Shown in pieces: positions 1 through 8,040 of a stretch of 64,000 nucleotides of DNA. The stretch's first letter is position 1, and the number at the start of each line of letters is the position of its first letter. A program made the translations under genes and the position numbers. The notes beneath the pieces were generated by a model, which saw nothing but the letters and a program-made list of their open reading frames with translations, had not been told where the DNA came from and did no database searches. The DNA lies in the NCBI RefSeq assembly GCF_007753265.1, contig NZ_CP036349.1, forward strand, positions 5,516,862 through 5,580,861, written 5' to 3'. The stretch comes from Botrimarina mediterranea. Its GTDB lineage: Bacteria > Planctomycetota > Planctomycetia > Pirellulales > Lacipirellulaceae.

Positions 1-745
1 GGTAGCACCGCGCCTGCTTGGCCAGCGAGCCGCTCAGATAGTGATGCCGCGCAAACAGTCGCCAAGCCTCCAGTCGGCAGCGATGGACCTCCAGCTCGAT
101 CCGCGGTCGCCGAAGACGCCTCCGGGTTAGCTGACTCGTGGCCATATCCAGCACCCAATCGGGCTCCAACCACTCCGCCACGTCGTAGTGGCAAGTCACC
201 GCGACGAAGCGAGCCGGGATCACGCCACTGCGGACCTGCTTCGCAATCGCCGCCGAACAAACCCGCGCCACGTTGCGATCGACCACACTCGTGAATTCGT
301 CAAAGGCGATGACATCTGCAGGGGCGCCGGGTTCCTCACAACTCCTCGCCAGCGCCCGCGCCAGGTCGCAGCGGAACCGCTCGCCGCCACTCAGCACCCG
401 GTAAGGCTTCACCCAAGAAGGCGGCGAACCAAAGCCCACCGCCGTGAACAACTCGACGACCTTCCGCACCGGCGTCTCGCCGAACCCATCGATCACCGCC
501 AGCCCGTCGTCCCAAGCCGCCGCCTCGTCCAACGAATCCCCAAACGCGGCCCGGGCCACGGTGCTCTTACCACTCCCCGAGGGCCCCACGATCAAACCGA
601 TCGACCACGCCTCGTCACGAGCAGGCAGCTCCACCTCAAACCGCTGCGAGACGCGTTCCGCCAGCGGCAAGTCAAACATCCCCGCTGCCTGCTGCACCCG
701 AAACGACTCCGCCACGGGGCAGTCAACCTCGACAGTTAGATCCAC
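1..745 (-). CDS. ABC-type ATPase with GNAT-like C-terminal region (partial, 3' end beyond window)
   Basis: Reading the minus strand from a GTG at 745, preceded by AGGAAG about 5 nt upstream, gives an uninterrupted frame to the window edge (about 248 residues seen). Walker A is GPSGSGKS (residues 54-61), the ABC signature LSGGE is near 118-122, Walker B is DVIAFDE followed by a D-loop-like SVVD (144-156), and the H-loop His is in TCHYD (about 186). After the ATPase, the sequence HHYLSG near the edge resembles the start of the GNAT-like domain of ABC-ATPase/acetyltransferase fusions (COG2401 type). There is no membrane segment, so it is not a transporter subunit. It is the last visible gene of a minus-strand phage-like cluster. 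The ATPase call is firm; the GNAT part is inferred from a short stretch and the substrate is unknown. Confidence 0.8.
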   Translation of the reverse strand, partial: MDLTVEVDCPVAESFRVQQAAGMFDLPLAERVSQRFEVELPARDEAWSIGLIVGPSGSGKSTVARAAFGDSLDEAAAWDDGLAVIDGFGETPVRKVVELFTAVGFGSPPSWVKPYRVLSGGERFRCDLARALARSCEEPGAPADVIAFDEFTSVVDRNVARVCSAAIAKQVRSGVIPARFVAVTCHYDVAEWLEPDWVLDMATSQLTRRRLRRPRIELEVHRCRLEAWRLFARHHYLSGSLAKQARCY

Positions 746-915
746 GTTGGCTTCCTTTTTTGCACCACTAAGGAACAAAGGAACGAAGTAGGGAAAGAGC
801 CTGCGAATGACGCAAATGACCGCGGATTTCTTTCATTCGTGCTTATTCGCGTTATTCGCGGGCTTCTCTTTCTTCACCACCTTTGTTCCTTCGTTCCTTT
901 GTGGTTAACAAATCT
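746..915. repeat. Nested intergenic inverted repeat
   Basis: Outer arms at about 764-788 and 876-905 carry the same unit (accac then aaggaac/aaaggaacgaagg). Inner arms at about 803-835 and 838-863 carry cgaatgacgcaaatga / cgcgttattcgcgg type sequence. Both units recur elsewhere (outer unit at 2967-3001, inner type at 12983-13156). No gene is seen here. Confidence 0.6.
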
Positions 916-1467
916 TCAAAGCGTCAGAACACGGCAGCGAAACCCCGCCGCCCGCATCCGCTCATAAACCTCGCGCTGCTGCGCTTCGCCATCGACTTCG
1001 ACCACCACTTGGTAGCTCGGCGTGATCTCGACATCCGCCGGCGCCGGCAGCGCTTCTTCGCTCTCGATCTCGCGCGCCAACTTCGCCAGCATCTCGCCGA
1101 CCGCCTTGCTCTCGGTCTCGACGGCGCCCAACAGCGCGCCGAGCCGCGTGTCATCGACGCCGGCGAGCGACGCCAGCGGGTCGTGCGTCAACAGAACCTT
1201 CTCCGCCTCGGCGTCGTCGAGGTCGAGCACCAGCACCGGCACCATCATCGAAGGCGTTGTTTCCGCCCGCAGATGCCCGTCCACCAATTGCAGCGACCCG
1301 TCCGGCAACTCCCTAGCGAGCAACGCGCCGGCCATGCCGACCTCGTTGAGCAGCCCTCGCAGCACGTCGCGTTGAAAGCGCGAGTGTGTCCGCCAGTTCT
1401 TCGGGTGCGGCGCAAGATCGCCCGCGCGCACCCGTCGCAACTCTTTCACCCGGTCACGAATCTTCAT
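916..1467 (-). CDS. ParB/sulfiredoxin-fold (ParB N-terminal-like) protein
   Basis: 183 aa starting MKIRDRVKELRRV. The ATG at 1467 has AAGGAG 8 nt upstream and overlaps the preceding gene's stop in an ATGA junction, which decides this start over longer readings. The N-terminal third matches the ParB-like nuclease fold: LAPHPKNWR near residue 18, then VGMAGALLARELPDG and the VDGHLR motif near 62, like the GHxR-type motif of ParB/Srx proteins. There is no HTH and no CTP-binding extension typical of chromosomal ParB, so a plasmid-partition role is unlikely. Such stand-alone ParB-fold proteins are common in phage and mobile gene clusters. It lies between a small membrane protein and an ABC-ATPase in one minus-strand set. 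The exact activity is unknown. Confidence 0.75.
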   Translation of the reverse strand: MKIRDRVKELRRVRAGDLAPHPKNWRTHSRFQRDVLRGLLNEVGMAGALLARELPDGSLQLVDGHLRAETTPSMMVPVLVLDLDDAEAEKVLLTHDPLASLAGVDDTRLGALLGAVETESKAVGEMLAKLAREIESEEALPAPADVEITPSYQVVVEVDGEAQQREVYERMRAAGFRCRVLTL

Positions 1468-1706
1468 CGCATGCTCCTTCTTGCCAGATGACGCACGTCT
1501 TGCTGCAACAGCTCGACGTTGTGCTTGAGCCCCGCCAACTCCGCATCCACCGCCGCCAACCGCTCGCGATGCGTCTGCGAGATGTCGTAAAGCTTGTAAA
1601 GCGTCGCCCCACCGAGCGACAGAATCGCCAGCGCCAGCGAACAAAGCCCGCCCCAATCGGCGGGAGCGAGTCGCACGCGATCGGTTGTTTCGGCAACGCG
1701 AACCAT
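1464..1706 (-). CDS. Small membrane protein with C-terminal coiled coil
   Basis: 80 aa. Residues about 18-38 (WGGLCSLALAILSLGGATLY) form one transmembrane helix, and the rest (about 45-76) is a charged amphipathic coiled coil rich in Leu at heptad spacing. Its stop overlaps the next start by ATGA, so it is translationally coupled to the ParB-fold gene. This topology matches holin/spanin-like or structural accessory proteins of phage clusters, but no family is recognised. A shifted ORF on the same strand (1454-1696) is a shadow: only this frame gives a sensible membrane helix and coil. Confidence 0.6.
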   Translation of the reverse strand: MVRVAETTDRVRLAPADWGGLCSLALAILSLGGATLYKLYDISQTHRERLAAVDAELAGLKHNVELLQQDVRHLARRSMR

Positions 1707-1753
1707 GGCGTAGTCGTCAGGGGTCAGAGGTCAGCAATCAGGAAGAACCACGT

Positions 1754-1840
1754 CTGTAGGAGGCGTCTCCGACGCCGATTTCACGCACCATGCGGTTACG
1801 GGGTGGAGACCGAAATCGGCGTCGGAGACGCCTCCTACAG
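1754..1840. repeat. Palindromic repeat family A, copy 1
   Basis: 87 nt near-perfect palindrome. Arms begin ctgtaggaggcgtctcc and end with the complement; the loop contains gcaccatgcgg. It lies between two minus-strand genes, and the loop is in the reverse orientation relative to copies 5-8. Confidence 0.9.
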
Positions 1841-1872
1841 TTCTCGTTACCTTCGTGGCTCACTTCGTTGAA

Positions 1873-2718
1873 CTACGGCCCCGGCGCCGGCGGGATGATC
1901 GGCCCCACGGCCGCGCTGTTCGTCGCGCCCGCGCCGACGGTCGCCCCCATCGTCGCGTCGCTGCGCGTCGCCCCGTAGAAGCTCGCCAGGTTCGTCGGCC
2001 ACGGGCCGATGTCCGCCGGCAGCTCGGTCACCGGGATGCCCTCGGCGAGCAGCTCCAAGCGGTCTTCGGTGAACACCCGGTCCAAGCGCGGCACGGTGTC
2101 CACCATCTCGGTCGAGGTGAAGAACTTCGACGGGTCGTACGCCGCCAGGTCGGCGTCGCTGAGCAAGAAGCCCGGCGCCTGGGCCGCTTCGCGCGTCTTG
2201 CCGAACAGCTCGATCGCCATGTTCGTGTAGACGCGCCGCAGGTACTGACCGACCTGCCCCGCGAACGCCGTACTGATCTCCATCTCCTTGCGGTTCTCGG
2301 TGTGCTGCATCGCCTCGGCGAGCGACACCAGCACCATGCCGGCCCAGCGCCGCATGAACGGGTTCCGCACCTTGAAGAACGGCACCGGGTAAACGCGGAA
2401 CACCTCGCCCGCCGGGCGCGAGTGGAACGCCTCCATGTTGTCCTCGCCCGGCGACACGGCCCGCCCCGCCAAGATGCTCGCCGCCCGCACGTACAGCTTA
2501 TGGACGCGCTTGCACGTGTTGATCGAAGGCGGGATCCGCAGGTCGACGTCCTCGTGGTGCATCACGTGGAACAAGTTCCGCCCCACCAGCTCGACCCAGT
2601 CGAGAATCTGCGGGTTTAAACTCCCCACGTCATTCGACCAATTGGGGACCGCATAGCCGGCGTCGCCAAAGACGCCAACCTTGTACCAGAGAACCGCATC
2701 GGTGTTTGTAAGTGGCAT
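1873..2718 (-). CDS. Conserved hypothetical protein of the phage-like cluster
   Basis: 281 aa, not recognised. It starts MPLTNTDAVLWYKVGVFG, has no signal peptide and no transmembrane helix, and is mixed alpha/beta with many aromatic and charged residues. It ends in a low-complexity Gly/Ala/Pro tail (about 255-281, ending IIPPAPGP). No clear Shine-Dalgarno is visible, so the start is less sure than the frame. A soluble protein of this size between a membrane protease and a small membrane protein in a phage-like operon could be structural; that is inference from context only. Confidence 0.65.
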   Translation of the reverse strand: MPLTNTDAVLWYKVGVFGDAGYAVPNWSNDVGSLNPQILDWVELVGRNLFHVMHHEDVDLRIPPSINTCKRVHKLYVRAASILAGRAVSPGEDNMEAFHSRPAGEVFRVYPVPFFKVRNPFMRRWAGMVLVSLAEAMQHTENRKEMEISTAFAGQVGQYLRRVYTNMAIELFGKTREAAQAPGFLLSDADLAAYDPSKFFTSTEMVDTVPRLDRVFTEDRLELLAEGIPVTELPADIGPWPTNLASFYGATRSDATMGATVGAGATNSAAVGPIIPPAPGP

Positions 2719-2728
2719 GATGTAAGAA

Positions 2729-3005
2729 AGGGGTTAGGGGTTAAGGGGTTAGGGGCTGAGGGAGAACGGCGAGCCGTAAGCGTCAGCGCCCGGAGGGAAC
2801 CCGCGAATCAACTCGCTCTTGCGAGTGACAGGGAGCCGGAACCGTAAGGGACCGGAGTCGCAGCGCGTCCTCGCTTACCATCTGTGATCTCGCTTTCATT
2901 CCGTGTACCTGGGTCACTCCGGTCGCTGACGCTCCCGGCTCGCCAAAACTTCGCAATCAAACTTTTTCCTTCGTTCCTTCGTTCCTTCGTTCCTTCGTGG
3001 TGAAC
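2729..3005. repeat. Mixed intergenic repeats (families F, C and ggaacgaagg units)
   Basis: No gene. Holds a gggttaggggttaagggg tract (2729-2763); a family C pair with left arm 2768-2797 (ggcgagccgtaagcgtcagc) and right arm about 2916-2944 (ctccggtcgctgacgctccc); an inner variant at about 2836-2857; and a run of cttcgttc-type units at 2967-3001. Confidence 0.7.
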
Positions 3006-3018
3006 TTCCTGCCCACCA

Positions 3019-4227
3019 CTAACTCTTCCCATTCAGCTGCTGCCGAATGAGCGAATCCAAACTCGTCAACAGCTCCACCGAGCCCGGGAACTTCCGCGCG
3101 AGCTGCTCGCTCGCCCACTGGTGCGCCCGGGCGTAGTCGTCGCGTTCGTAGGAGACGTAGTGCGTCTCGGGGACGACCCGTTGCGGCGGGGGCGGCGAAT
3201 CGATCGCCACCTTTTGCGGTTCGCAGCGATCGGCCCGGGCGTCGCGCTTTGGTTGCCGCAACCAACGAAGCCCCGCCCACGCCGCCAACCCCAACGGCCC
3301 ACCGACCGCGACCGCCGCGAACAGCGACTCGACCCGGGCCGCGGTCCTCAGTCCGCCGGCGACACGCTCTCCGACCCCACCAACCGGCGGCGCCAAACGA
3401 GGCGCAGGCGAGCCGGGAGCGTCAGCGACCGGAGGGCGCGCCGGCAAACTCTCCAACCGCTTCAACCGCTCCTCCAACTGCGCCGCATAAGCTCGCAACT
3501 CCTTCCGCAGCGAATCCGTAGCGACCTCGGGTTCCGACTCGGGCTCTCGTCTCACCGGCGCGAGTTCGCGCTTTGGCAACCGCTCTAGAATCCGCCGTAG
3601 GGGCTCGCCCCCCATCGCGAACGTCTCGCCGTTGCTGGCGCCCCAGACGACCGCCACGAGCCGCCCGCCCGCGTCGAGCACCGGCCCGCCGCTGTCGCCC
3701 TGACGGACCGCGCCGCGGACCCGCACGCTCGGCGCCGACGCGCCGGCGGCGGTCGAGAACCCGAGCACCGGCCCGCGGACGCAACGCAACTGGCCCGTCG
3801 ATCCGAAGCCGCACGCCGACAGCCATCCCGTCGCTGTCCACTCCGCCGTCTCAACCGCACGACCGGCGACGCCTTGTGTCTCCAACAACACCAAGTCGTG
3901 CACCCGATCCATCGCGACGATCCGCGCCGCGAGCGACCGCCCGGCGAGCTGCACCTCGGTCTTCCCTTCACTCGTAAACAAGTGAGCGCAAGTCAGCACA
4001 TAACCATTGCCGTTCCGCGAAGCGACAAGCGTCCCCGACCCAATCGAGGCGCCCCCCCCTTCGTGGTGAACAATCCGCGCAATCGACTCGTGTGTCCGAG
4101 GCCCAGCCGCTTGCACAGGGCCGACCATTGCCGGTGGCCTCGCGACGTAGCAGCCGTTCGGCCCGCACTGCGCCGCCGCGGCGCCAACAAGCGCCAACCA
4201 CCAACCGAGTAGCAACGCGTGGTTCAT
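3019..4227 (-). CDS. Secreted or membrane-anchored trypsin-like serine protease
   Basis: 402 aa from the ATG at 4227, with GGGGAG about 10 nt upstream and 5 nt after the preceding stop; the longer in-frame reading lacks these. Signal peptide is residues 1-19. The chymotrypsin-fold protease domain spans about 45-220, with catalytic His82 (TCAHLF), Asp111 (VHDLVLL) and Ser179 (QGDSGGP). A short coiled coil follows (about 248-275), then a Pro-rich linker, a transmembrane helix near 315-335 and a cytoplasmic-type C-terminal tail. Such single-domain proteases act in protein quality control or virion/pilus maturation; which applies here is unknown. Part of the linker is encoded by a copy of intergenic repeat C (3407-3436). 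Confidence 0.85.
   Translation of the reverse strand: MNHALLLGWWLALVGAAAAQCGPNGCYVARPPAMVGPVQAAGPRTHESIARIVHHEGGGASIGSGTLVASRNGNGYVLTCAHLFTSEGKTEVQLAGRSLAARIVAMDRVHDLVLLETQGVAGRAVETAEWTATGWLSACGFGSTGQLRCVRGPVLGFSTAAGASAPSVRVRGAVRQGDSGGPVLDAGGRLVAVVWGASNGETFAMGGEPLRRILERLPKRELAPVRREPESEPEVATDSLRKELRAYAAQLEERLKRLESLPARPPVADAPGSPAPRLAPPVGGVGERVAGGLRTAARVESLFAAVAVGGPLGLAAWAGLRWLRQPKRDARADRCEPQKVAIDSPPPPQRVVPETHYVSYERDDYARAHQWASEQLARKFPGSVELLTSLDSLIRQQLNGKS
3407..3436. repeat. Family C repeat half-copy inside the protease gene
   Basis: 30 nt identical to the reverse complement of 10164-10193, an arm of an intergenic family C palindrome. Here it is translated in frame (PPVADAPGSP) in the linker between coiled coil and membrane helix of the protease. 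Confidence 0.85.
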
Positions 4228-4232
4228 CGCCC

Positions 4233-4808
4233 TCACTCCCCGGCAAACGTGAACTGGTACTGATAGAACGGGCTCCGCGCGAGGTCCGCCGGCTCGGTCA
4301 CGCGATCCGCCAAGTAGGGCGCCGGGTCGACGCCCCCCGCGAGCCGGTCCGCCATCGCGCACGCCTGGCTACAAAACGGGGGACGCCGACTCACGGACCG
4401 GTCCTCGACGTCCGCCGTCACGCACATCCGCGTGATCGGCAGGTGCAGCAGCGCCGCCTCGATCACGGCCGCGTAGCCGTAATCGCAGCCCGCGAGCAGC
4501 CGCATGTACCGCGTCGCGGCGGCCGCGTCGTACTCGGGCCAGCGGTTGCCCGGATTGGCGCGGAACAGGTCGATCCGTCCCGGGCAGCGCTCGACCTGGC
4601 TGGCGAGCGTCACCGCCCGGCCGCCGAACCACTCGCGGACCTCGACGCAGAACGGCTCGTCGCCCCACCACGCGACCTTCGCCGCGTGCGAGTGAACGCC
4701 GCGCCCCGCGATCGAGATCAATCCGCGCCGCCGGAAGAGCAAGAGATCGCCATCGCGAAGCTCCCCCTTCACGTCCGCCAATCGAACCTGTTTGCGTAGC
4801 GGTAGCAC
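4233..4808 (-). CDS. YiiX/LRAT-like permuted papain-fold amidase or peptidase
   Basis: 191 aa from a GTG at 4808 with GGGGAAGG about 6 nt upstream. A longer frame to 4892 exists but would translate a terminator hairpin, so the GTG is preferred. The fold signature is GDLLLF near residue 22, a His in VHSHAAKVAWW near 38-40, an acidic residue in CVEVREW, and a C-terminal Cys in PPFCSQACAMAD near 146. This His-then-Cys order is that of permuted NlpC/P60-like enzymes (YiiX/DUF830). Such enzymes hydrolyse peptidoglycan amides or acyl groups. It is the first gene of the minus-strand phage-like set, 5 nt ahead of the protease, so a lysis or envelope-crossing role is plausible but inferred. Confidence 0.75.
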   Translation of the reverse strand: MLPLRKQVRLADVKGELRDGDLLLFRRRGLISIAGRGVHSHAAKVAWWGDEPFCVEVREWFGGRAVTLASQVERCPGRIDLFRANPGNRWPEYDAAAATRYMRLLAGCDYGYAAVIEAALLHLPITRMCVTADVEDRSVSRRPPFCSQACAMADRLAGGVDPAPYLADRVTEPADLARSPFYQYQFTFAGE

Positions 4809-4854
4809 GATGGACCTTCCCCGTGAGTGAACGCGACCAAAGAGCGCGGCCCAA

Positions 4855-4916
4855 AAACGAAAAAAGCCCGTCGCGAAACCCTCCTGCGGCAAAGCAGAAA
4901 GGTCTCGCGACGGGCT
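4855..4916 (-). terminator. Intrinsic terminator-like hairpin upstream of the amidase gene
   Basis: Arms agcccgtcgcgaaacc (4865-4880) and ggtctcgcgacgggct (4901-4916) pair with one wobble. Read on the minus strand the stem is followed by a run of six T. It could terminate transcription from 5243-6430 or act as an insulator or attenuator just ahead of the start at 4808. Confidence 0.75.
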
Positions 4917-5044
4917 CTTCGTGACGCCGTCGCCGAGACACCAAGTGTCTCAGCAAGGCTCGTTAGGACGCCTCGTCTTGTGATGCGTGTATTTTAAGGC
5001 GCCGGGTGGCTATTTCCAAAAGAGAAATCGACAATCGACAAACT

Positions 5045-5132
5045 TATAGGAGGCGTCTCCAGACGCCGATGACGCGCACCATGCCGTTACGGTAGGGACA
5101 CCGCAATCGGGGTCTGGAGACCCCTCCTACAG
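5045..5132. repeat. Palindromic repeat family A, copy 2
   Basis: Arms ataggaggcgtctccagacg and the matching ggagacccctcctacag; loop gcgcaccatgccgtta in reverse orientation. The rest of 4917-5242 holds no gene. Confidence 0.9.
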
Positions 5133-5145
5133 CAAAGCTGGGAAG

Positions 5146-5240
5146 AAAAGGGGCTGAGGAGTTAAGGGGCTGAGGGGACGCGCAAGCGACCCCCAGTCCA
5201 TTCCCTTAGCCCCTCAAATCCTCAGCCCCTCAGCCCCTCC
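5146..5240. repeat. Family F inverted repeat (ggggctgagg type)
   Basis: Left arm aaaggggctgaggagttaag (5149 onward) and right arm ending ctcagcccctcagcccctcc (to 5240), about 35 nt apart. Same unit as 2729-2763, 6716-6748 and 23110-23155. Confidence 0.75.
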
Positions 5241-5242
5241 CG

Positions 5243-6430
5243 CTACCGCGACGCGCTCTGATACGGCCCGCCCTCGATCGCGCTGAACTTGCCCCACACC
5301 GGCAAGTGGTCCGAGATCTCGAGCACCTGCTCTTCCGACAACTGATACGTCGAGCGCAGGTCCATCACGCCGTGGTCGAGGTACTCGACCGTGTTCTGCC
5401 GCGGGATCAAGATGTTGTCATACAGCCGCGTGCCGCGGGTGTTGGTCGCTTCTCTCCGGATCAGCGGCGCGATGTTGGGGATCGTCCCCAGCAGCCCTAA
5501 GTCGCGCGGCGTGATCGAACGCTGCTCGGCGTCGGGCGTCCAACGCGACGCGGCCGGCACCGGCGTGTTCAAATCGCCCAGCAAGATCACGTCGTCCTCG
5601 ACCCCGCCATCGATCTGCGAACGCCGCACCTGATCGTAAACGTAGTACAACGCGTCGAGTTCTTCGGGGACCTCGTCCGGGTCGGTGTGGATGTTGATCA
5701 GCGTGAACGTGAACGGCGTGTAAGGCGGCACGATCCGTGTCTTGAACAGCGCCGCGAACGGCTCGCGATGCAACCGGTCTTCCGGATCGGGAACGACGGC
5801 GCAGAACCGTGGATGAACCTCGATCGTCGCCGTGTTGAAGATGAACGCGTACTGCTCCTTGCTGCTGGTCCGACCCAGCCGCGGGCTCACCCGCGAATCG
5901 TACCCGCCCGACGTGACGCCGACGTTCACGTAGTCGCGCAAGAACCGCGGGATGAAGTTGGTGTCTTGCGTGCGGATCTCTTGGATCGCGATCACGTCGA
6001 AACTCTTGACGATGTGCGCCAGCGCCCGCATCACGTAAGGCTTCTCGGCCTTGGCGTCGCCGAACACCTGGATGTTGAACGACGCGATGCGGATCGACGG
6101 CGGCTCTTGCACCACCGGTGGCGGCGCGAACTGCGCGGCGCCGCCCACCGGCGTGTAGTTGTAGCCACCCGCGTAGGGGTTTTGCTGAGGCGTCGTCGGC
6201 GCGGGCTGCGGCGCCGACTGTTGCTGCCCCGGCTGCTGAGCCAGCATCGGACCGACAGTGGTCCGGACAGATTGCACCGCTTGTTGGAGCTGCTGCGGGC
6301 CGACGTTCTGGAGCGCCGTCCAGCCGCCTCCCACGAGCGCGGCGAGCAGACCTAATGAGACGATGCGCTGCACGGCGCCCCTCCTGGGCATCGAGCGCTT
6401 CACGGACGCGACGCCAGCCGCTGCAGACAA
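5243..6430 (-). CDS. Secreted or anchored endonuclease/exonuclease/phosphatase-family protein
   Basis: Up to 395 aa. An N-terminal membrane segment or signal (SLGLLAALVGGGWTAL) is followed by a Gln/Pro-rich stretch and an EEP domain from about residue 110. Conserved active-site elements are ASFNIQ, VIAIQEI (metal Glu), NIHTDP (His), ILLGDLNTP and SDHLPVWGKF (general-base His). DNase I-like members of this superfamily cleave DNA or phosphodiesters; substrate cannot be read from sequence. The start is uncertain: TTG at 6430, GTG at 6403 or ATG at 6391, none with a clear Shine-Dalgarno. No operon partner. Confidence 0.85.
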   Translation of the reverse strand: MSAAAGVASVKRSMPRRGAVQRIVSLGLLAALVGGGWTALQNVGPQQLQQAVQSVRTTVGPMLAQQPGQQQSAPQPAPTTPQQNPYAGGYNYTPVGGAAQFAPPPVVQEPPSIRIASFNIQVFGDAKAEKPYVMRALAHIVKSFDVIAIQEIRTQDTNFIPRFLRDYVNVGVTSGGYDSRVSPRLGRTSSKEQYAFIFNTATIEVHPRFCAVVPDPEDRLHREPFAALFKTRIVPPYTPFTFTLINIHTDPDEVPEELDALYYVYDQVRRSQIDGGVEDDVILLGDLNTPVPAASRWTPDAEQRSITPRDLGLLGTIPNIAPLIRREATNTRGTRLYDNILIPRQNTVEYLDHGVMDLRSTYQLSEEQVLEISDHLPVWGKFSAIEGGPYQSASR

Positions 6431-6524
6431 CGGGCGCGCGTAACGGCGCCCCTCCGTGGGGGCCGCGGCGTAAGATTAGCTATCGTCGCCTCTTTCACCT
6501 ATGGCGAAATGAGGCTGCCCACCA

Positions 6525-6591
6525 CGTAGGGTGGGTCGAGACCCACCACGAAGCGGGTACCCGGCTGCGGTGGGTTTCAACCCACCCTACG
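6525..6591. repeat. Intergenic palindrome (gtagggtgggt type)
   Basis: Left arm cgtagggtgggtcgagaccc and right arm gtttcaacccaccctacg flank a short spacer. A single copy is seen in this window. Confidence 0.7.
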
Positions 6592-6628
6592 AACTATACT
6601 AGCGATGCTGGCGCCCGCGCCCTGACGG

Positions 6629-6715
6629 GAAATGACGAAGCACGAATGACGAACCTGCCGGTAGCGGCATAATCCTCCGACAGGTTCGTCATTCGGACTT
6701 AGTCATTCGTCATTT
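6629..6715. repeat. Palindromic repeat family D, copy 1
   Basis: Arms built from aatgacgaagcacgaatgac and its complement around a core aacctgccggtagcggca...tccgacaggtt. Nearly the same 87 nt sequence recurs at 19974-20059. Confidence 0.85.
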
Positions 6716-6754
6716 CCCTAAACCCTCAGCCCCTCAGCCCCTGACTCCTCTACA

Positions 6755-7966
6755 ATGGTCCGTCTCTCGCTCACCGCCGCCTGCGTCGCCGCGATCGCGG
6801 CCGCACAACCGGCGCCAGCGGACCAGGTGGAACTCGCCACCGGCAGCCGCCTCGACGCCCGCGTCGCCTCCGAGCCGGCCGAGTCCCGCTCGCACGTCGC
6901 GCTTGAGTCGGAGTACGGCCGCCTTGTGCTGGACCGCGACCGCGTCGCCCGCGCCGTCAACGAGACCCCCGCCGAGGCCGAGTACCGCCGCCGGTCGCCG
7001 AGCGTCTCGGACACGGCCGAAGCCCAGTTCGCGCTGGCCAATTGGTGCCGCGACAACGGCGTCGCCGAGGGCATGCGTCGCCACCTCGCGCGCGTCCTCG
7101 AGCTCGACCCCGAGCACGCCGAGGCCCGCATGCTGCTCGGCTACCAACAGATCGACGGCCAATGGATGACGCGCGACGACGTCCTCGCCGCCCGCGGCCT
7201 CGTGCGTTGGAAAGGCGAGTACCGCACTCCACAAGAGGTCGCGCTGCTCGAACAAGCCGAGCAGGCCGAAGCCGCGGCGCTCGCCTGGCGTAACCAACTC
7301 GCCCAGTGGCGCGAGAGTCTCGACGGCGCCGACCGCGACGCCGCGCGCCGCGCCGAGGAGTCGCTGCTCACGCTCTCAGACCCCGCCGCCACGGCCGAGC
7401 TGCTCAAGCTGCTCGCCGATGAAAAGACGCCCCAAGTGCGCCGCCTCCTCATGAAGTCGCTCGGCAGCCTCGGCACGCCCGACGCGCTCGCGACCCTCGC
7501 CAACCACGGCATCGCCGACGTCGATCCGGACGTCCGCGCCGAAGCCGTCGATCAACTGATCGCGTCGGGCCGGCCCGGCCTCGCCATCCCCTTCGTGAAG
7601 GCGCTCCGCGCGGACAACCCGTTCTATATCAACAACGCCGCGTGGGCGCTGGGCCGCCTGCAAGCGGCTTCGGCGATCGACCCGCTGATCGACGCCCTCG
7701 TCACGACGCACAAGCGGCAGGTCGGCAACGACTCCGGCGGCGACTCGTACTCGGTGGGCTTCAACCCCGCGACCGGCGGCGGCGGCACCTTCGGCTTCGG
7801 CGGCGGCGGCCCCAAGATCGTCGCGAAGAACTCCCGCAATCCCCAAGTGCTCGACACGCTCGTGCACCTCACCGGCGAGAACTTCCAGTACAGCAAAGAG
7901 AAGTGGCGTGCGTGGCTCGCCGACCAGCAAGTCGCCCAAGACATCGACCTCCGCCGCGACCTGTAA
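6755..7966 (+). CDS. Secreted HEAT-repeat protein
   Basis: 403 aa with a signal peptide (residues 1-22). A first part (about 24-150) has a TPR-like helical pair (AQFALANWCRDNGVAEGMRR, then VLELDPEHAEARMLLGY). Residues about 195-310 carry HEAT-type helical repeats (TAELLKLLADEKTPQVRRLL, PDVRAEAVDQLIASG, INNAAWALGRLQ). A Gly-rich segment (GGGGTFGFGGGG, about 348-360) precedes the C terminus (TGENFQYSKEKWRAWLADQQ). The function is unknown; such proteins are protein-binding scaffolds. It stands alone on the plus strand after a run of repeats. Confidence 0.8.
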   Translation: MVRLSLTAACVAAIAAAQPAPADQVELATGSRLDARVASEPAESRSHVALESEYGRLVLDRDRVARAVNETPAEAEYRRRSPSVSDTAEAQFALANWCRDNGVAEGMRRHLARVLELDPEHAEARMLLGYQQIDGQWMTRDDVLAARGLVRWKGEYRTPQEVALLEQAEQAEAAALAWRNQLAQWRESLDGADRDAARRAEESLLTLSDPAATAELLKLLADEKTPQVRRLLMKSLGSLGTPDALATLANHGIADVDPDVRAEAVDQLIASGRPGLAIPFVKALRADNPFYINNAAWALGRLQAASAIDPLIDALVTTHKRQVGNDSGGDSYSVGFNPATGGGGTFGFGGGGPKIVAKNSRNPQVLDTLVHLTGENFQYSKEKWRAWLADQQVAQDIDLRRDL

Positions 7967-7988
7967 AACCGCGGCGTACCTTCACGCC

Positions 7989-8028
7989 CTGTAGGAGGCG
8001 TCTCCAGACGCCGATGACGCCTCCTCCA
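7989..8028. repeat. Family A deletion derivative (copy 3)
   Basis: Has the left arm ctgtaggaggcgtctccaga and the distal end of the right arm (gacgcctcctcca) but the central loop is missing, leaving a 40 nt remnant. Confidence 0.8.
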
Positions 8029-8040
8029 ATCCAAATCATT

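Noticed and set aside
188-791. Plus-strand frames over the left-edge gene
   Set aside because: Arg/Pro-rich shadows of the minus-strand ABC-ATPase, which has all its motifs in the other frame.
916-1467. The ParB-fold protein as partner of the ParA at 58544-59359
   Set aside because: It lacks the HTH and C-terminal dimer domain of partition ParB proteins and lies in a phage-like cluster 57 kb away.
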